From the NCBI GenBank assembly GCA_017534365.1, contig JAFWCS010000226.1, positions 1-14,713 on the forward strand: a stretch of 14,713 nt of DNA, in the 5' to 3' direction. Below, one piece after another: positions 1 to 7,670 of this stretch (its first letter is position 1; the number at the start of each line of letters is the position of its first letter). Below the pieces are notes generated by a model that saw only the letters and a list, made by a program, of their open reading frames with translations, did no database searches and had not been told where the DNA came from. The position numbers were made by a program, and so were the translations under genes. The stretch is from Clostridia bacterium. Lineage in GTDB: Bacteria > Bacillota > Clostridia > Oscillospirales > Acutalibacteraceae.

Positions 1-2
1 CG

Positions 3-89
3 CCGGAACGCTTTGACCGCGCGGCCATTCAAAAATGGAATGATAAAATCAGAGCCTGCGATCTTGAAATTGCAGGACCCGAACAATAA
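3..89 (+). CDS. C-terminal 28 residues of an unidentified protein (5' end outside window)
   Basis: An open frame runs from the left edge to a TAA stop and ends with the residues DLEIAGPEQ. The reading looks like a genuine soluble C-terminus (PERFDRAAIQKWNDKI at the visible start, mixed charged and aromatic residues). It is followed after only 36 bases by the metF start, so the two are probably co-transcribed. Too little is visible to assign a family; I do not recognise it. Of the other two forward frames, one has a stop near base 16 and the other stays open but gives a less protein-like reading. Confidence 0.5.
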   Translation, partial: PERFDRAAIQKWNDKIRACDLEIAGPEQ

Positions 90-125
90 AACCGGACAGA
101 GTATGATGAAAAAGAGGGAACTGCC

Positions 126-1004
126 ATGAAGATCAGCGCCCTGCTGCGGGAGGACCGTCCCGCGGTATCGTTTGAAGTTTTTCCGCCGAAAACGAGCGAC
201 GCCTTTGACAAAGTGGAATCCGCTGCGCTGGAGATCGCGGCGCTGCGTCCGTCCTTTATGAGCGTCACTTACGGCGCGGGCGGCGGCACGAGCCGCTTTA
301 CGCTGGAGATCGCGCAGAGCATCGAAGCGCGGTATGGCGTGCCGACCCTGGCGCATCTGACCTGCGTCTCCTCCGACCGCGCGGCCGTGCAGCGGCAGAT
401 CGACGCCATCTGCGCCGCCGGGCTGTAGAACGTCATGGCCCTGCGCGGCGACCTGACGCCGGAGCTTGAACAGAGCGACCGCAGCCGATGGGATTATCGC
501 CACGCTGTGGAGCTGGTCCGCGAGGTGCGGGAACGCGCGCCGCAGCTTTGCATCGGCGCGGCCTGCTACCCGGAGATCCATCCGGAGAGCGCAGATCAGA
601 AAACGGATATCCGCTATCTGAAAGAAAAAGTGGACGCCGGCGTGGATTTTCTGACCACGCAGATGTTCTTTGACAACGCGCTGCTTTACAGCTTTCTTTA
701 TAAGATCCGGGAAGCCGGAATCACAGTGCCGGTCGTGCCCGGCGTTATGCCGATCACAAACGCCAATCAGGTGGCGCGGGCGATCAAGCTTTCCGGCTCC
801 TTCATGCCGCACCGCTTCCAGAGTCTGGTGGACCGCTTCGGCAGCAATCCGGCCGCGATGAAGCAGGCGGGCGTCGTCTATGCGACGGATCAGATCATCG
901 ATCTGTTTGCCAACGGGGTGACGCACGTGCACGTCTATTCGATGAATAAACCGGAGGTGGCCGCGCAGATTCTGGCCAATCTTTCCGAAATCGTGGGGAA
1001 ATAA
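126..1004 (+). pseudogene. metF: 5,10-methylenetetrahydrofolate reductase, interrupted by an in-frame TAG at codon 101
   Basis: MetF reduces 5,10-methylene-THF to 5-methyl-THF in the cytoplasm, supplying the methyl group used by MetH two genes downstream. The ATG has a fair Shine-Dalgarno (AGAGGG, 7 bases upstream). The reading is a FAD-binding TIM barrel of normal length (292 codons). It has the FEVFPPKT motif with E17 (equivalent to E. coli E28), SVTYGAGGGTSRFT with T48, and ALRGD with D109 (equivalent to E. coli D120). The frame is broken by TAG at 426-428, between AAGL and NVMALRGD. Both sides are in the same frame and fully family-like, so one base substitution (for example GAG or CAG to TAG) explains it. 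As written, the products would be 100 residues plus a possible restart at 435, neither a complete barrel. It could be a recent nonsense mutation, a sequencing error, or suppressed in vivo. The next gene starts 1 base after the TAA. Confidence 0.9.
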
Positions 1005-1005
1005 T

Positions 1006-1608
1006 ATGCAGCTTTCAACGCAGAATCAGGCGCTGAGCTTTGACGCGCCGCCCGTGGATCGCCGCGAGATCCTGCGCTATGCCCGCGCGCGGGCGGACGG
1101 CGGCGCCGTGGACGCGCTGCTGGAGGATTGCCTTGCCGAGGCGCTGCCGCAGCTGACCTATCGCGTGCTCTGCCGCAGGCTGGAGATCGAGGTGACGCCG
1201 GCGGGCGTCGCCGCTGCAGGCTTCCGTTTTGCAAGCCGGCAATTGGCCGCGCGGCTGGAAGGCTGCGCGCAGGCGGTGCTTTTTGCCGCGACGGTCGGCC
1301 TGCCGCTCGATCGGCTGATCGCGCGGTATCAGCGGCTCGATCCCCCGCGGGCGCTCCTGCTCAACGCGATCGGCGCGGAACGGGTGGAGGCCCTGTGCGA
1401 CGCGTTCTGCGCCGCGCTTGCGGAATCGGCAATCTGCACGCCGCGCTTCAGCCCCGGCTACGGCGATCTGGCGCTGGAAACGCAGCAAACGGTATTTCAG
1501 CTGCTGGACGGGCGGCAAATCGGCGTCGCCCTGCTGGATTCGATGCTGATGACCCCATCCAAATCAGTCACGGCCTTCATCGGCCTGAAAACGGGAGAAA
1601 ACGAATGA
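1006..1608 (+). CDS. Stand-alone cobalamin-dependent methionine synthase activation-domain protein
   Basis: This 200-residue protein corresponds to the short, free-standing form of the MetH activation domain found in many Clostridia. In the family, this domain binds S-adenosylmethionine and helps reductively remethylate cob(II)alamin that has fallen out of the MetH cycle. Visible signatures are RFSPGYGDLAL (about residues 147-157), followed by a QTVFQLLDGRQIGV segment and a C-terminal LMTPSKSVTAFIGL, the usual glycine/serine-rich end of the family. The ATG follows a GGGG-containing ribosome site and sits 1 base after metF. Its TGA overlaps the metH ATG in an ATGA arrangement, implying translational coupling and roughly equal dosage with MetH. 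Since the downstream MetH lacks its own activation domain, the two probably act as a two-subunit enzyme. Function is inferred from family and context. Confidence 0.85.
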   Translation: MQLSTQNQALSFDAPPVDRREILRYARARADGGAVDALLEDCLAEALPQLTYRVLCRRLEIEVTPAGVAAAGFRFASRQLAARLEGCAQAVLFAATVGLPLDRLIARYQRLDPPRALLLNAIGAERVEALCDAFCAALAESAICTPRFSPGYGDLALETQQTVFQLLDGRQIGVALLDSMLMTPSKSVTAFIGLKTGENE

Positions 1609-4010
1609 AAATCACAGACTATATGCGGGAGCATCTGCTGCTGCTCGACGGCGGCATGGGTACGCTCCTGCAGGCGGCCGGGCTGCGGCCGGGCGAAGCG
1701 CCGGAGCGCTGGAATCTCGACGCGCAGCGCAGCGCGCTGATCCGGGAGATCCACAGACAGTATTTCGAAGCCGGGAGCCATCTGGTCAACGCGAATACCT
1801 TCGGCGCGAATCGCCTGCATTATACGATTGAGGAGCTGGAGGCGATTGTTGCCGCCGGCCTTGCGCTGGCCAAAACGGCGCGGGACGCCGCTGCCGGGAC
1901 GCAGCCGAAATGGATCGCGCTCGATCTCGGGCCGACCGGCAAGCTGCTCAAGCCCTACGGCGATCTCGCCTTTGACGACGCGGTTTCGATCTTTGCCGAG
2001 GTCGTGCGTCTGGGCGTTCGATACGGCGCGGACTGCATTTTCATCGAAACGATGAACGACAGCCTCGAAACCAAGGCGGCGCTGCTGGCAGCAAAGGAAA
2101 ACAGCGATCTGCCCGTGTTTGTGTCCAATGCCTACGGCGCGGACGGCAAGCTGATGACCGGCGCCTCCCCTGCCGCGATGGTCGCGATGCTCGAGGGCAT
2201 GGGCGCGGACGCGATCGGGCTGAACTGCTCGCTCGGACCGGAAGCCCTGCTGCCCGTCGTCAAAAGTTATCTGGAACACGCGAGCATTCCCGTGCTGTTC
2301 AAGCCGAATGCCGGGCTGCCGACGGAAATCGACGGCAAGCCGTTTTATACCTTGCAGCCGGCGGCCTTTGCCGCCGGGGTCGCCGAAGCGGCGCGTCTGG
2401 GCGCGCGCGCAGTCGGCGGCTGCTGCGGCACGACGCCCGCCTATATTCAAGCCGTGGCAGAAGCGGTCGCAGACCTGCCGCTGCTGCCGATCCGGAAAAA
2501 GAACGAAACCGTTATTTCTTCCTATACGCATGCCGTGACCTTCGGCAAAACGCCCGTGCTGATCGGCGAGCGGATCAATCCGACCGGAAAAAAACGATTC
2601 AAGGAAGCGCTGCGCACGCACGATCTGGATTATATCCTCGGCGAGGGCCTGCGTCAGCAGGCAAACGGCGCGCAGGTGCTGGACGTCAACGTCGGCCTGC
2701 CGGAGATCGACGAGCCGGCGCTGCTGTGCGAAGTGATGCAGGAGCTGCAGGCCGTTTCGGATCTGCCTCTGCAGATCGACACCGGCGACGCGGTCGCGAT
2801 GGAGCGCGCACTGCGCCGTTATAACGGCTGCCCGCTGATCAATTCCGTCAACGGCAAGGCCGAAAGCATGGCCGCTATCTTCCCGCTGATGCAGAAATAC
2901 GGCGGCGTCGCGATCGCGCTCACGCTGGACGAAAACGGCATTCCCGCCACGGCGGACGGCCGCATTGCGATCGCCGAAAACATCATGGCGGCGGCGGCGC
3001 AAAACGGCATTCCCCGTCACCGCCTGATCTTCGATCCGCTGGCCATGGCGGTCAGCGCCGATCCGACCGCGGCCGAGACCGCGCTGGAAGCCGTGCGCCG
3101 GCTGCATGCCATGGGCTGTCTGACCTCGATGGGCGTTTCGAATATTTCCTTCGGGCTGCCTGCCCGGGATGCGATCAACGGCGTCTTTTTCGCCTGCGCG
3201 CTCGAACGCGGGCTTTCCGCGGCGATCATGAATCCGGACAGCGCGGAAATGATGAAAACCTATCATGCCTTCCGCGCCCTGCACGGCATGGACGCCGATT
3301 TCGGAGACTATATCGCCTTTGCGCAGCGGCTGCAGCCTGCGCAGACGGCGCAGTCCGCCTCCCCTGCCGGCGCGCCGGCGGCGGAAAGCGGCAGCGCGCT
3401 GCAGGATGTGATCTGCAAGGGTCTGCGGGAGCAGGCAGGCGCGCTGACAAAACAGCTGCTGGAAACGCGGCCGCCGCTGGAGATCGTCAATGCTCAGATC
3501 ATTCCGGCGCTCGACCGGGTTGGCGTCGGCTACGAAAAGAAACAGCTTTATCTGCCGCAGCTGCTCATGAGCGCGGAGGCGGCGAAGAGCGCCTTCGAGG
3601 TCATCAAGGCGGCTGTTCCCGCCGAAGCGCGCGGCGGCAAATGCGCGGTCGTGATCGCGACCGTGCGCGGCGATATCCACGACATCGGCAAAAACATCGT
3701 CCGGCTCCTGCTGGAGAACTACGGCTTCACCGTGACGGATCTCGGCAAAGACGTGACGCCCGAGGCGATTCGGGACGCTGTGATCGCGCGGCACGCCCCG
3801 CTCGCGGCGCTCAGCGCGCTGATGACGACGACTGTGCCCGCCATGGCGGAGACTGTGCGCCTGCTGCATGAAGAAGCGCCGTGGTGCAAGGTCATGGTCG
3901 GCGGCGCGGTGCTCACGCAGGACTATGCCGACCGCATCGGCGCGGATTTCTATTCGCCGGACGCGATGGGCGCGGTGCGCTACGCCGAGCAGATCAACGA
4001 AACGCTGTAA
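1605..4010 (+). CDS. metH: Cobalamin-dependent methionine synthase lacking the C-terminal activation domain
   Basis: MetH transfers the methyl of 5-methyl-THF to homocysteine via methylcobalamin. The product is 801 residues, against about 1,230 in E. coli, because the activation domain is a separate gene just upstream. Domain order: homocysteine-binding barrel (about 1-290) with zinc ligands C208 (GLNCS) and C273/C274 (GGCCGTT); pterin-binding barrel from about 310 (VLIGERINPTGKKRF); a low-complexity Ala/Pro/Ser linker around 577-598; the helical cobalamin cap; and a Rossmann cobalamin domain with RGDIHDIGKN, where H692 is the axial cobalt ligand. The start is the ATG in ATGA overlapping the previous stop; a longer open frame to 1128 is only GC-rich read-through of the preceding gene. 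A strong terminator follows 15 bases after the TAA. All recognisable ligands are present, so the protein looks functional. Confidence 0.95.
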   Translation: MKITDYMREHLLLLDGGMGTLLQAAGLRPGEAPERWNLDAQRSALIREIHRQYFEAGSHLVNANTFGANRLHYTIEELEAIVAAGLALAKTARDAAAGTQPKWIALDLGPTGKLLKPYGDLAFDDAVSIFAEVVRLGVRYGADCIFIETMNDSLETKAALLAAKENSDLPVFVSNAYGADGKLMTGASPAAMVAMLEGMGADAIGLNCSLGPEALLPVVKSYLEHASIPVLFKPNAGLPTEIDGKPFYTLQPAAFAAGVAEAARLGARAVGGCCGTTPAYIQAVAEAVADLPLLPIRKKNETVISSYTHAVTFGKTPVLIGERINPTGKKRFKEALRTHDLDYILGEGLRQQANGAQVLDVNVGLPEIDEPALLCEVMQELQAVSDLPLQIDTGDAVAMERALRRYNGCPLINSVNGKAESMAAIFPLMQKYGGVAIALTLDENGIPATADGRIAIAENIMAAAAQNGIPRHRLIFDPLAMAVSADPTAAETALEAVRRLHAMGCLTSMGVSNISFGLPARDAINGVFFACALERGLSAAIMNPDSAEMMKTYHAFRALHGMDADFGDYIAFAQRLQPAQTAQSASPAGAPAAESGSALQDVICKGLREQAGALTKQLLETRPPLEIVNAQIIPALDRVGVGYEKKQLYLPQLLMSAEAAKSAFEVIKAAVPAEARGGKCAVVIATVRGDIHDIGKNIVRLLLENYGFTVTDLGKDVTPEAIRDAVIARHAPLAALSALMTTTVPAMAETVRLLHEEAPWCKVMVGGAVLTQDYADRIGADFYSPDAMGAVRYAEQINETL

Positions 4011-4024
4011 AATTGCATAAAGAG

Positions 4025-4067
4025 ACCCCGCAGAGCTGCAGCGTTCAGCTTTGCGGGGTTGTTTTTT
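4025..4067 (+). terminator. Intrinsic terminator of the metF-metH operon
   Basis: A 14-base-pair stem (4025-4038 with 4046-4059, one G-U pair, 7-base loop), opening with ACCCCGC and closing with GCGGGGT, runs straight into a T-rich tract (4059-4067). It lies 15 bases after the metH stop. argS ends convergently at 4074. On the minus strand the same stem is followed only by CTCTTTATG, so it is a weaker terminator in that direction. Confidence 0.9.
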
Positions 4068-4073
4068 ATCGGA

Positions 4074-5819
4074 TTACATGGATTCCGGCACCGTGATGCG
4101 GAACATGGTCAGGATATTGCTCAGCACGGTCTTCACGCACAGGCACAGGCTCAGACGCGCCTGCATGAGCGCTTCGTCGTCGCAGTTGACGCGGCAGGCG
4201 TTGTAGAATTTATGGAAGAGCGTGGCCAGCTCCACGGCGTAGCGCGTGATGCGCGCGGGGTCGTAGTTGCGCGCGGAGAGCACGATCTCATCCGTCAGCG
4301 CGGCCAGATGGCGCAGCAGCGCGGTTTCTTCCTCTGCCTGCAGGAGCGTCAGCTCCTCGAGCGTGCAGGCGCGCGGCGTCTTGCCCTCGGCGGCAAGCTT
4401 TTTGAGGATGCTGCAGATGCGCGCGTGAGCGTACTGGCAGTAATAAACAGGATTTTCCGCGCTCTGGCTGATTGCCAGATCCAGATCGAACTCCATCTGG
4501 GAGCCGGGTTCGCGCATGTTGAAGAGGAAACGCACCGCGTCGATCGGGATCTCCTCGAGCAGATCGGTCAGCGTGATCGCTTTGCCGGAGCGCTTGCTCA
4601 TGCGCACGACTTCGCCGTCCCGCGTCAGACGCACGAGCTGCATCAGGATGATGTCCAGATCGTCGCCGTCACAGCCGACGGCGTCCAGCGCGCCCTTCAT
4701 GCGGGCGACGTGCCCGTGATGATCCGCGCCCCAGATGTCGATCGCGCGGTCGAAGCCGCGGATCTGCAGCTTGTTGCGGTGATAGGCGATATCGGCGGCG
4801 AAATAGGTCGGGTTGCCGTTCTGGCGGATCAGCACCTCATCCTTGAGCTGAAGGTTTTCGATCTCGGCCGGCGTTTTGCCCTCGCGCGCCAGTCTTGCGC
4901 CGAGCACTTCCTTATTCTTATACCACAGCGCGCCGTCCTGCTCGTAGGTCAGCCCCTTCTCCTTCAGAATGGCGATGGTTTCGGCCAGCTCGCCGTCCTC
5001 ATGCAGGGTGCTCTCATGGAACCAGGTGTCATATTCGATGCGGTATTTGGTCAGATTCGCGTGCATGGCCTCGATATTTTTCGGCAGCGCGAAGTCGATC
5101 AGCGCCTTGCGGCGCTCCGCTTCGGGTTTGGTCAAATATGAGTCGCCGTAAACGGCGGCAAATTCCGCCGCACGTTCTTTGATATCCTCGCCGTGATAGC
5201 TGTCCTCCGGCAGATCGGGGGCATCCTTGCCCAGATAAAGCTGCTGATAGCGGATATCCAGCGATAGACCGAATTTATCGATCTGGTTGCCGGCGTCGTT
5301 GATATAGAATTCGCGGTGAACGCTGTAGCCGGCGGCCTCGAGCACGGCGGCCAGGCAGTCGCCCAGCGCGCCGCCGCGCGCGTTGCCCATATGCATCGGC
5401 CCGGTCGGATTGGCGGAAACGAATTCGACGTTGATCTTTTTGCCGCTGCCGTAGCCGGAGCGGCCGTAATCCGCGCCCTTCTGCAGGATATCCTGCGCGA
5501 TGCGGGCGTAGAAATCCTTGCGAAGATAGAAATTCAGAAAGCCGGGGCCGGCAATTTCACAGCGGTCAAAAAAGGTGTGCTCCAGCGACATGCGCGCCAC
5601 CAGCGCCTCCGCGATCCTGCGCGGCGCATTGTGCAGATCCCGCGCCCAGGCCATCGCGGCGTTGGCCGCGTAATCGCCGTTTTCGCGGTTGTTGGGCACT
5701 TCAACGATGAAATCCCCCAGCGGGACGGGCGGAAACGCGCCCTCCGCCACAGCGACGCCGGCGGCGTCCATCACGGCGCAGCGCACCTGCTGCATGGCTT
5801 CTTTCACAAGTGTGGACAT
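4074..5819 (-). CDS. argS: Arginyl-tRNA synthetase
   Basis: Class Ia synthetase charging tRNA-Arg with arginine, 581 residues, normal length for the family. The N-terminal tRNA D-loop-recognition domain occupies about residues 1-110 (GDFIVEVPNNRENGDYAAN). The catalytic domain carries SANPTGPMHMGNARGG with the HIGH-equivalent HMGN at 143-146, and GEVVRMSKRSG with the KMSKS-equivalent MSKR at 407-410. The anticodon-binding helical domain ends in MFRITVPESM, the typical ArgS tail. The ATG at 5819 is preceded by an excellent AGGAGG at proper spacing, which overlaps the stop of the upstream DUF1934 gene (2-base gap), so it is read from the ddl promoter. The HIGH histidine is kept but its last position is Asn, a variant I believe occurs in some clostridial ArgS proteins. 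Confidence 0.96.
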   Translation of the reverse strand: MSTLVKEAMQQVRCAVMDAAGVAVAEGAFPPVPLGDFIVEVPNNRENGDYAANAAMAWARDLHNAPRRIAEALVARMSLEHTFFDRCEIAGPGFLNFYLRKDFYARIAQDILQKGADYGRSGYGSGKKINVEFVSANPTGPMHMGNARGGALGDCLAAVLEAAGYSVHREFYINDAGNQIDKFGLSLDIRYQQLYLGKDAPDLPEDSYHGEDIKERAAEFAAVYGDSYLTKPEAERRKALIDFALPKNIEAMHANLTKYRIEYDTWFHESTLHEDGELAETIAILKEKGLTYEQDGALWYKNKEVLGARLAREGKTPAEIENLQLKDEVLIRQNGNPTYFAADIAYHRNKLQIRGFDRAIDIWGADHHGHVARMKGALDAVGCDGDDLDIILMQLVRLTRDGEVVRMSKRSGKAITLTDLLEEIPIDAVRFLFNMREPGSQMEFDLDLAISQSAENPVYYCQYAHARICSILKKLAAEGKTPRACTLEELTLLQAEEETALLRHLAALTDEIVLSARNYDPARITRYAVELATLFHKFYNACRVNCDDEALMQARLSLCLCVKTVLSNILTMFRITVPESM

Positions 5820-5821
5820 CG

Positions 5822-6250
5822 TTATTCCTCCTTGGTTTTCACATCGATCTGCATCGAGACGTCGGCAAACGGGCTGGTATTCAGGTCAATGGCGTAATCC
5901 AGCAGCACCTGGGCGGTCGTTTCGCTCAGCGAACACTGCACGCGCTTGCCGTAAAAGCCCATCATCATTTCGCCGAAGGGCGTAGCGTAAAGGCAGTTGT
6001 GGCGGCGATCCTGCTCGATCGTCAGCGCGGCGGCATAGGCGCCGGTGCGCGTCATGGTCGCAAGCTGCTGGCGCTCGATGCGCATCGTGGTCAGACAGCC
6101 GCGCATCGCGTCGTCCGTTTCGGCGTAGCCGATGCGCAGATCGTCCTGCGTGCCGTCGATGCTGCCGGTGGTGGTCAGCTCGGTGACGGCGTCTTCACCG
6201 CTCATGCGGTCGCGGTTGGTCATTTTGATATGGATAATGGCGTTTTTCAT
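5822..6250 (-). CDS. DUF1934 (YwiB-type) small beta-barrel protein
   Basis: A 142-residue protein beginning MKNAIIHIKMTNRDRMSG, rich in alternating beta-strand patterns, with the central TTTGSIDGTQDDLRIGYAET and the C-terminal SLSETTAQVLLDYAIDLN typical of DUF1934. This family includes Bacillus subtilis YwiB, whose gene also lies directly upstream of argS; that shared neighbourhood supports the call. The family has a calycin-like barrel fold but no established biochemical role. No signal peptide or membrane segment is visible, so it is probably cytoplasmic. A GGAG ribosome site lies within the last codons of ddl. It sits between ddl and argS with gaps of 4 and 2 bases, a tight operon position. 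Confidence 0.8.
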   Translation of the reverse strand: MKNAIIHIKMTNRDRMSGEDAVTELTTTGSIDGTQDDLRIGYAETDDAMRGCLTTMRIERQQLATMTRTGAYAAALTIEQDRRHNCLYATPFGEMMMGFYGKRVQCSLSETTAQVLLDYAIDLNTSPFADVSMQIDVKTKEE

Positions 6251-6254
6251 TTGC

Positions 6255-7313
6255 TTACTCCGTTGCGCAGGCGATCAGCCGGTCGATCAGCTCGGCATAC
6301 GGGATGCCGGAGGCGGCAAACAGCTTGGAATACATGCTGATCGAGGTGAAGCCCGGGATGGTGTTGATTTCATTGAGCAGAACGGCGCCGTCGCTGCCGC
6401 GCACAAAGAAATCGACGCGGGAAAGCCCGCGGCAGCCCATGGCGCGGAAGGCCTTGACCGCCATGGCACGCACGGCCTGCGCCGTTTCCTCCGACAGCGG
6501 CGCTGGGATCAGCAGGCGGCTCGTGCCGGCGAGATACTTGGCGTCATAATCATAAAAGTCGTTGCAGGCTTCGATTTCCCCGACCACGGAGGCCAGCGGA
6601 TCTTCATTGCCCAGCACGGCGCATTCGACCTCATGGCCCAGAATGCCCTCTTCGAGCACGAGCTTTTCATCGTGGCGGAAGGCTTCTTCGCAGGCGGCGG
6701 CGAGCGCGGCGGGCGCCGTGACCTTGCTCACGCCCAGCGAGGAGCCGGCGTTGGCGGGCTTGACAAAGAGCGGGAAGCCCAGCGTTTCCGCCTGCCGCAG
6801 GCAGGCTGCGGGATCGCGCTCATATTCATGGCGCGAGAAGGAGATCCACTTTGCCTGCGGGATGCCGTAGATATCCGCGAGCGCGTTTGTGACGGCTTTG
6901 TCCATGCAGTCGGCGCTGGCGGTGACGCCGCAGCCGACGAACGGCAGGCCGGCCAGGGTCAGCAGGCCCTGCATCGTGCCGTCCTCTCCGTTTTTGCCGT
7001 GCAGGACGGGGAAAACCACGTCCACGCGCACGATTTCAAATTCCTTCCCGCGCAGCAAGAGAATGCCGTGATGGCCGCGGTCGGGCGAAATGACCGCCGG
7101 CGTCAGATGCGCGGCGTCCTGCTCCCAGCGATTCTGCTCGATTTCGTCCAGCGGGCCGGTATAAAGGAAGCTTCTGCCGTCGCCGGTGATGCCCATGGGG
7201 AGGATCTCATATTTGTTTTGATCCATATTGCGCATCACGGAGGCGGCGGAGACCAAAGAAACGTCATGCTCGCCGGAAACGCCGCCGAACAGGACAAGAA
7301 CGGTTGTTTTCAT
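6255..7313 (-). CDS. ddl: D-alanine--D-alanine ligase
   Basis: ATP-grasp ligase joining two D-alanines for the peptidoglycan stem peptide; cytoplasmic, 352 residues. Visible motifs: LFGGVSGEHDVSLVSA at the N-terminus (substrate-binding Glu), VFPVLHGKNGEDGTMQG, FVKPANAGSSLGVSK (ATP-binding lid and Ser), FYDYDAKY with the loop tyrosine expected for D-Ala-D-Ala rather than D-Ala-D-Lac ligases, and LNEINTIPGFTSISMY at the Mg-binding C-terminus. Starts possible: the ATG at 7313 (9 bases after AAAGGA) or one two codons earlier at 7319 (only 3 bases after it). Spacing favours 7313. The open frame reaches 7409, but that would place the start inside the promoter, so it is not used. It is first gene of the ddl-DUF1934-argS operon. 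Confidence 0.95.
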   Translation of the reverse strand: MKTTVLVLFGGVSGEHDVSLVSAASVMRNMDQNKYEILPMGITGDGRSFLYTGPLDEIEQNRWEQDAAHLTPAVISPDRGHHGILLLRGKEFEIVRVDVVFPVLHGKNGEDGTMQGLLTLAGLPFVGCGVTASADCMDKAVTNALADIYGIPQAKWISFSRHEYERDPAACLRQAETLGFPLFVKPANAGSSLGVSKVTAPAALAAACEEAFRHDEKLVLEEGILGHEVECAVLGNEDPLASVVGEIEACNDFYDYDAKYLAGTSRLLIPAPLSEETAQAVRAMAVKAFRAMGCRGLSRVDFFVRGSDGAVLLNEINTIPGFTSISMYSKLFAASGIPYAELIDRLIACATE

Positions 7314-7380
7314 GCTCATCGATCCTTTGCGCAACCGGCGCCCTTGCGGACCCGGCTGTTTTTTTGTTTCGTAATTCAAT

Positions 7381-7409
7381 ATACTATCATATTTATATGC
7401 ATTCGTCAA
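7381..7409 (-). promoter_or_regulatory. Sigma-A-type promoter of the ddl-DUF1934-argS operon
   Basis: Read on the minus strand: TTGACG (7409-7404), a 17-base spacer, then TAGTAT (7386-7381), about 65 bases upstream of the ddl start. The surrounding DNA is AT-rich in an otherwise GC-rich region. Transcription would start near 7374. Confidence 0.75.
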
Positions 7410-7421
7410 GGCGCAGGCGAT

Positions 7422-7452
7422 AAAAAAGCCCGGCAGCGTGATGGCTGCCGGG
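7422..7452 (-). terminator. Intrinsic terminator of the 54-codon gene
   Basis: A perfect 9-base-pair stem CCCGGCAGC / GCTGCCGGG (7429-7437 with 7444-7452, 6-base loop) is followed on the minus strand by a run of six T (plus-strand A 7422-7427). It lies 26 bases after the stop of the small gene and just before the ddl promoter, so the small gene is insulated from ddl. On the plus strand no T-run follows. Confidence 0.9.
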
Positions 7453-7477
7453 TCTGTGGGATGCGAGAAGCTCCGGA

Positions 7478-7642
7478 TTACGCAAACATGGCGATGATGT
7501 TCTCGACGAACGCCTTGATGCTGTCCAGATTCAGGTTCGCAAGCATATCCTTAACCTGAGCAAGAACGCCGGCGGCATCGAACTCACCGAGACCTGCAAG
7601 CAGATCCTTGACCTGCGCAAGAATGTTGGTGATGAATTCCAT
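7478..7642 (-). CDS. 54-residue acidic amphipathic helical-repeat protein, function unknown
   Basis: I do not recognise this protein. It has an ATG with a strong GGGAGG site 7 bases upstream, a TAA stop, and its own promoter and terminator, so it is monocistronic. The sequence begins MEFITNILAQVKDLLAGL and ends VENIIAMFA. The block LAQVKDLLAGL (8-18) recurs as LAQVKDMLANL (27-37) and more weakly as KAFVENIIAMF (43-53), giving two or three short amphipathic helices separated by Gly/Asp-containing turns. There are 7 acidic and 3 basic residues, no Cys, Trp, Tyr, His, Arg or Pro, no signal peptide and no fully hydrophobic membrane span. The general look (leaderless, acidic, amphipathic, starting ME and ending in a VEN-hydrophobic stretch) recalls beta-type phenol-soluble modulins, but that is only a resemblance. 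A small bundle-forming cytoplasmic or membrane-surface protein is an equal possibility. Coding is supported by the signals and the repeat. Confidence 0.82.
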   Translation of the reverse strand: MEFITNILAQVKDLLAGLGEFDAAGVLAQVKDMLANLNLDSIKAFVENIIAMFA

Positions 7643-7670
7643 GATCTTACCTCCCGTTGAAAGATTCGGC

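Noticed and set aside
64-92. Possible promoter TTGAAA-17-TAAAAC upstream of metF
   Set aside because: The -10 is only 4 of 6 and it lies inside the preceding coding region; the short gap suggests co-transcription instead.
90-125. SAM or cobalamin riboswitch before metF
   Set aside because: Only 36 bases separate metF from the previous gene, with no room for either structure; one may lie before the window.
426-428. Genome-wide TAG recoding
   Set aside because: Only one conserved gene shows an internal TAG and absence of TAG stops in 16 genes is weak evidence; kept only as an option to test.
1497-3869. Long minus-strand open frame opposite metH (about 790 codons)
   Set aside because: Arg/Gln/His-rich reading typical of the antisense of a GC-rich gene; no family features or ribosome site, while metH on the plus strand is certain.
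6132-7559. 475-codon plus-strand open frame opposite ddl
   Set aside because: Antisense shadow that runs through the ddl promoter and the terminator of the small gene.
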